NCBI GenBank assembly: GCA_902729315.2
Contig: LR746277.1
Coordinates: 2,547,001-2,611,000 of the forward strand
Direction of reading: 5' to 3'
DNA: 64,000 nt
From: Spirodela intermedia
Taxonomy: Eukaryota; Streptophyta; Magnoliopsida; Alismatales; Araceae
The position numbers were made by a program, and so were the translations under genes. The notes under the pieces were generated by a model that made no database searches, was not told the origin of the DNA, and worked only from the letters and a program-made list of their open reading frames with translations. Shown one piece after another: positions 60,130-64,000 of the stretch (the stretch's first letter is position 1; each line of letters begins with the position of its first letter).

Positions 60130-61716
60130 GATGGGTCAAAGCTATGGTCAGAGCTTTTGCTCACCCAATTATTTTTTCATTATTTTTTGGCCCGCTGTCC
60201 CCCCAAATCCAAGGGGGCATCTGCACCACATAGCCAGTGACCAGATGACGGCTCTCTCTCTCTCTCTCTCTCCTCTGAGCTTTCCCTTCCCCCAATGCCG
60301 CCTTTCAAAATTTCACCCGGTCCCAACGCCGCCCTTCCGTTTGAATCCCCCCCCCCCCCTCTTCTCCGGAGACGTTACGCCATGTAGAAGACGACGATTA
60401 GATCCTCCGAGGAGATGATTACAGAGAGAGCGATCCTCTCCATTCGCGATCAGGCGCTTCGATTGCGCTGGGCCAGGTGGGGGAAGGGGACGCGACCGGC
60501 GGAGGAGAAAGAGGAAAGAGTTGCAAAGGGGCAGAGGCGGAGCTTTAATGGCGAGAAGCCCTAGCGGCATCATCCCACTGGAGCTTGGTATTAATGGGTT
60601 CATTAAGGAGACGCCGACCGCCTGGAGGGGGGGAGCAGAAGCTTCTCCTTCTTCTTCGTCTTGTTCCTCGGGATTTTAGGGACGACCAGGAGGGCCACCC
60701 GCCATTATCCGCCATTGAAGGAGGAGGGCTACTGGTGCGAGCTCGGCCATGAGGAGCTGTAGACCTCCGAGGGCACAGGTCACATGGGCCTTGCCCGGAC
60801 ATCCCCTGTTGCAGGTCGACCTCATCCACAGGACAGGATTCCTCCATGGAAGGGCCAGTCCCTTTCCACCCGTGACTGCTCAACCTCCACTGGTCTTCTT
60901 CCACTGGTCCGCCTTCTTCCTCGCCGCCCCCGACAGGAGGTCGCCCTAGAAGCCGATCTGATTATTTTTCAAGAACCCACCTCGGAATTTAATGCTCCCC
61001 CCTCGCCCTGGTCTGGGGTTGGGGAAATCGATGATTTTTTTAAGAACTGGAAGGGGGAGGGGGGGAGCTTTCGGTGTTATGGTTCAGGCATTCTCTTTTG
61101 TTTTGGCCGGACCCGGCGGCGGGGAGGGGGCGCCGCCGCCGCCCCAAGGCGGATGCTTTTTCTTGCCGGAGGCGCCGCGCCACCGCGCCCGGTGGGGTAG
61201 GATAGCTGGCGGGGATCGAAGGACAAGGCTAAAACAGGGTGTCACCTTGAGGATGAGGTCAAGGTGGGGCTGGCCGTCCCCAGTTGACCCATCGCCGGGA
61301 CGCGCCGAAAAGCACCCTTTTTTGGAAAATAATACTGCATAAAGAAAAAAGGACCCTTTCTTTTTTCAGAAATGGTCATGGAATGACACCCAAGAAATCA
61401 TATGGATTGATGACATAAACCCATTAATTTCTGTCCTCTTTTTGGGAAATCATATGTTTTTGCCTAAATTTGAAAAGAATGTCAACGAATTTTCTGGTGT
61501 TCATTGCCGGAAGAGGAAGAAATGGAAGACTTTGTTTTCCTCCCACTGGCAAGTTTCTTCTCTTTCTTGTCCCTGTAAAGTCAACTCGAAAACAGCATCA
61601 ATGGCCTGCTGTCGGCGGCGCGTGAATTTGCCTTAATTCGGGTCCGTCGACAATGGCCTGCTGATCATCTTTCTGTGCCTTCTACTTCTCCTCCTTCCTC
61701 GATGGACAGACAGGCG
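59471..61716. other. Intergenic: D6PK-like promoter and DYW-gene 3' flank
   Basis: Contains the kinase 5' UTR, a (GA)n tract at about 59930-59982, a second GA run at about 60100-60128, a poly-C run at about 60348-60358 and GC-rich sequence to 61200. Open frames up to about 139 codons exist on both strands but have no family features. Confidence 0.45.
59930..59982 (+). repeat. (GA)n microsatellite
   Basis: About 26 GA units with one C interruption, in the promoter/5'-UTR region of the kinase gene. Confidence 0.9.
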
Positions 61717-63663
61717 TCACCAGTAATCTCCGCAAGAACAGGAGCCGCCTTCGAAGCAGTGGAAGCGGTTCCTGTCGCGAACGACAATCTTCCTCCCGGA
61801 GACGGCGGAGACGAGCTTGAAGGCCGCGTGGCAGTCCCCGCAGACCCGAAGATTCTTCATGATTCTGATCGTAGTTCCCGGCGGCGTACTCATCAGCCCA
61901 AAACTCAACGCCATCTTCTCACTGTGTCTGGCCAGAGACCGCTCCTTCTCCTCCTCCCCCACGTCGAGCATCACCTGCGAGGTGTCCGGCACGTACCCGC
62001 GCCGCCGCAGCTCCGCCGACAGCTCCTCCCACCGCCGCTGTATCTCCGCCGCCCGCGGGTGCCCGCAGTCGCCGGCCACGAACTCGTGGACCATGCCGGC
62101 GACGGCGACTCTGCTCCGGCCGGGGGTCTTCTTCACGCCCTCCTCCTTCATCATCCTCCTCACCCTAGCCACCTCCTCCCACCTCCCGGCGCCGGCGTAG
62201 ATGTTGCAGAGCACGATGTAGTACCCGTCGTTGCTCGGCTCCAGGCGGCAGAGCTCCCGCATTGCTAGCTCGCCGGCGGCGACGTCCCCGTGCAGCCGCG
62301 CACCGCCGAGCAGCGCCCCCCACACCGCCCCGCTGGGCGCCACCGGCATGGCGGCGATGAACTCCGCCGCCTCCTGCAACCTGCCGGCGCGGCTGAGCAG
62401 GTCCACCATGCAGCCGTAGTGCTCCATCTCGGGGCGAACTCCGTAGTCTCTCCACATGCCGGCGAAGTACCTCCGGCCCTCTTCCACCATGCCCATGTGG
62501 CTGCAAGCGTGGAGCAGGCCCAGGAAGGTGACGCCATTGGGGCAGACCTCGCTCTCCATCTCGGAGAACAGCTCCAGCGCTTCCTTGGCACGGCCGTGCA
62601 TGGCCATGCCGCAGATCATGGCGGACCAGGAGACCACCGTCCTCTCCGGCATTTCGTCGAACACTTTGCGTGCTTCTGAGAGAGACCCGCATTTCACGTA
62701 CATGTCGATGAGGGTGTTGCAGAGGCGGACGTTGCTGTGGAACCCTCGCCGGCGGCAGAGGTGGTGGAGCTCCCTGCCGAGGTCTAGATCGCCGAGGTCA
62801 GCGCAGGCGGCGATGGCGGCCACGAAGGTGACCTCGTTGGGGCTGCTGCTGCTGCTGCTGGTTTCTTCGGCCTGCATATTGCGGAAGAGGTGGAGGGCCG
62901 TTTTGGGGTCGCCGGAATGGACGTAGCCGGCGATCATGGCGGTCCAGGAGCGGACGCTGCGGCTGGGCATGGCCTCAAAGAGCCGCTTCGCCATCGCCAT
63001 CTCGCCCTTCTTGGCGAGCTGCGCGATGAGGATGTTCCAGGAGATGACGTCTCTCGTGGGCATTTTCTCGAACAGCTGCAGGGCGTCCGCCATGGGGCCG
63101 CAGGAGCCGTACATGAGGAGGAGGGTGTTGTGGAGGTGGAGTTCGGAGCGGAGGCCGAACTTCTCCACCAGCCCGTGGACGGCCCTCCCCATGGTGGCGG
63201 CGGCGGAGCCGATGTGGGTGCAGGCTTTGAGGACGAAGGAGAAGGTGTACTTGTCCGGTGGGATGTCAGCGGCGCGGAAGAGGGAGAAGAGCCGGAGGAC
63301 GTCGGGGGGCCGATCCGACTCTGCGAGGGCGTTGAGGGAGGAGTTCCAGACGAGGGCCTCCCGGCGGCCGTCGCCGGCGCCGGAGACGATAATGCTCCGA
63401 GCATACTGGAAGTCTTCGCGAGAAGGGGAACGGCCGCAGACGACGGCGATGCGGGGGAGGTCGGCGGCGGAGAAGGAGATTCCGGATTTAACGAGCTTGG
63501 CGTGGAGCTGCCTGAGCTGAGCCGGCGAGGAGAAGGTAGCGGCGGAAGTGGAGGGGACGGAGGGAACCTCGCTGAGCGCCGGCGGAGCGGCCAGAGAAGA
63601 AGTCAACATGGCCGCTGGCGGAGCCTCACTCAACAAGGGCTCGAGAAGGAAGCTGCCAATCAT
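61717..63663 (-). CDS. DYW-class pentatricopeptide repeat protein (RNA editing factor)
   Basis: One exon, 648 residues from the ATG at 63663 (MIGSFLLEP); a codon further up is TTG. After an organelle-targeting N-terminus come PLS repeats such as DKYTFSFVLKACTHIGS, DVISWNILIAQLAKKG, SVRSWTAMIAGYVHSG and TVVSWSAMICGMAMHG. E and E+ segments follow, with KKTPGRSRV as the PG box, then a full DYW domain. The deaminase signature is intact: HSEK (H-x-E) and C-x2-C in CGDCH, with the end HCFEGGSCSCGDYW. Such proteins recognise a site in plastid or mitochondrial RNA and convert C to U. The target cannot be predicted by eye. The gene is intronless and very GC-rich. It points away from the right-hand edge frame. 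Confidence 0.95.
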   Translation of the reverse strand: MIGSFLLEPLLSEAPPAAMLTSSLAAPPALSEVPSVPSTSAATFSSPAQLRQLHAKLVKSGISFSAADLPRIAVVCGRSPSREDFQYARSIIVSGAGDGRREALVWNSSLNALAESDRPPDVLRLFSLFRAADIPPDKYTFSFVLKACTHIGSAAATMGRAVHGLVEKFGLRSELHLHNTLLLMYGSCGPMADALQLFEKMPTRDVISWNILIAQLAKKGEMAMAKRLFEAMPSRSVRSWTAMIAGYVHSGDPKTALHLFRNMQAEETSSSSSSPNEVTFVAAIAACADLGDLDLGRELHHLCRRRGFHSNVRLCNTLIDMYVKCGSLSEARKVFDEMPERTVVSWSAMICGMAMHGRAKEALELFSEMESEVCPNGVTFLGLLHACSHMGMVEEGRRYFAGMWRDYGVRPEMEHYGCMVDLLSRAGRLQEAAEFIAAMPVAPSGAVWGALLGGARLHGDVAAGELAMRELCRLEPSNDGYYIVLCNIYAGAGRWEEVARVRRMMKEEGVKKTPGRSRVAVAGMVHEFVAGDCGHPRAAEIQRRWEELSAELRRRGYVPDTSQVMLDVGEEEKERSLARHSEKMALSFGLMSTPPGTTIRIMKNLRVCGDCHAAFKLVSAVSGRKIVVRDRNRFHCFEGGSCSCGDYW

Positions 63664-63784
63664 CAAGAAATCTATCCAAATATCACGCCGTGGGAACCCA
63701 GGAATTAAGATCTGAAAAAAATATATTTTTTATGTCTCAATTTAGGTTGCTGTTCTTCTCAGGGGGGAAAAAAGTACAGCCGCC

Positions 63785-64000
63785 ATGGAATTACTGCCTC
63801 CAAAAATGGTGGGCAGACGGAGAGAGCTGGTAGCTCTCACTGTTCTTCGCAGCTTCTTCCTCACCTTTCAAACCCTAGCCTTCTTCCAGCCTCCTCTTTT
63901 GTTCTGTCTGGAGAAGAAGAGATCACAGGCATGCAGAGATATCAGCACCAAGGATCTGAAGCAAGGTCAAACCGAGAAAATTACCCGATTAAGGGAAAAA
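63785..64000 (+). CDS. Open frame running off the window end (possible 5' exon)
   Basis: The ATG at 63785 sits in GCCGCCATGGAA, close to an ideal start context. The frame stays open for 72 codons to base 64000 (starts MELLPPKMVGRRRELVALT). The sequence is basic with a hydrophobic middle (FFLTFQTLAFFQPPLLF), which could be a targeting or membrane segment. No family recognised. It lies 120 bp from the DYW gene start in the opposite direction, so it could also be only the DYW gene's promoter or 5' UTR. Confidence 0.3.
   Translation, partial: MELLPPKMVGRRRELVALTVLRSFFLTFQTLAFFQPPLLFCLEKKRSQACRDISTKDLKQGQTEKITRLREK

Noticed and set aside
60545..61342. GC-rich frames of 100-139 codons
   Set aside because: Arg/Pro/Gly-rich composition typical of chance frames in GC-rich DNA; no motifs.
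1..64000. CRISPR array, bacterial operon or tRNA cluster
   Set aside because: No regularly spaced repeats, no ribosome-binding sites and no cloverleaf sequences were seen. The window is plant nuclear DNA.

Overview
This is nuclear DNA from a flowering plant. Genes have many short introns with GT/AG borders. Products are plant-specific: a plastid lycopene cyclase, an AGCVIII kinase, a WEB-family coiled coil, a NOI/RIN4-type protein, a CslE glycosyltransferase and P-class and DYW-class PPR proteins. Degenerate Ty3/gypsy and Ty1/copia elements fill the AT-rich parts, and long (GA)n/(CT)n microsatellites are everywhere. Several genes (LCYB, the kinase, the DYW protein) are very GC-rich while others (IGPS, WEB) are not. 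That split recalls monocots outside the grasses, but this is only a guess; no species is claimed.

Layout: 0-1.7 kb, 3' part of a P-class PPR gene (+). 3.4-5.4 kb, NOI-domain gene (+, last exon unresolved). 6.2-8.3 kb, p24-beta cargo receptor (-, 4 exons). 9.1-12.8 kb, CslE glycosyltransferase (-, 8 exons) with repeat-filled introns. 14.2-15.7 kb, intronless lycopene beta-cyclase (-). 15.9-21.1 kb, no gene recognised. 21.1-21.8 kb, 2H-phosphoesterase/RNA-ligase-like protein (-). 23.1-32.7 kb, two decayed LTR retrotransposons side by side (gypsy on +, copia on -). 33.4-39.3 kb, indole-3-glycerol phosphate synthase (-, 10 exons). 40.5-43.4 kb, predicted plastid multi-pass membrane protein (+, 6 exons). 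43.6-46.3 kb, shortened gypsy element. 49.1-51.5 kb, WEB-family protein (+). 52.3-56.0 kb, SEC14-like lipid-transfer protein (-, 11 exons). 57.7-59.4 kb, D6PK-type kinase (-). 61.7-63.7 kb, DYW-class PPR protein (-). An open frame leaves the window at its right end.

The genes are ordinary single-function eukaryotic units, not an operon. LCYB (carotenoids) and IGPS (tryptophan) are plastid metabolism; the PPR proteins probably act on organelle RNA; p24, SEC14 and CslE belong to the secretory/membrane system; D6PK acts in polar auxin transport. The most interesting large-scale signal is gene order. From memory of Arabidopsis loci, PPR-NOI-WEB-D6PK corresponds to a neighbourhood on chromosome 5 (AT5G55840, 55850, 55860, 55910), and SEC14-CslE to a neighbouring pair on chromosome 1 (AT1G55840, 55850). 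The window may therefore keep one ancestral block whose descendants are split in Arabidopsis. I found no gene cluster that looks like a new biochemical system. Exon borders were worked out by hand from reading frame, splice sites and family similarity.
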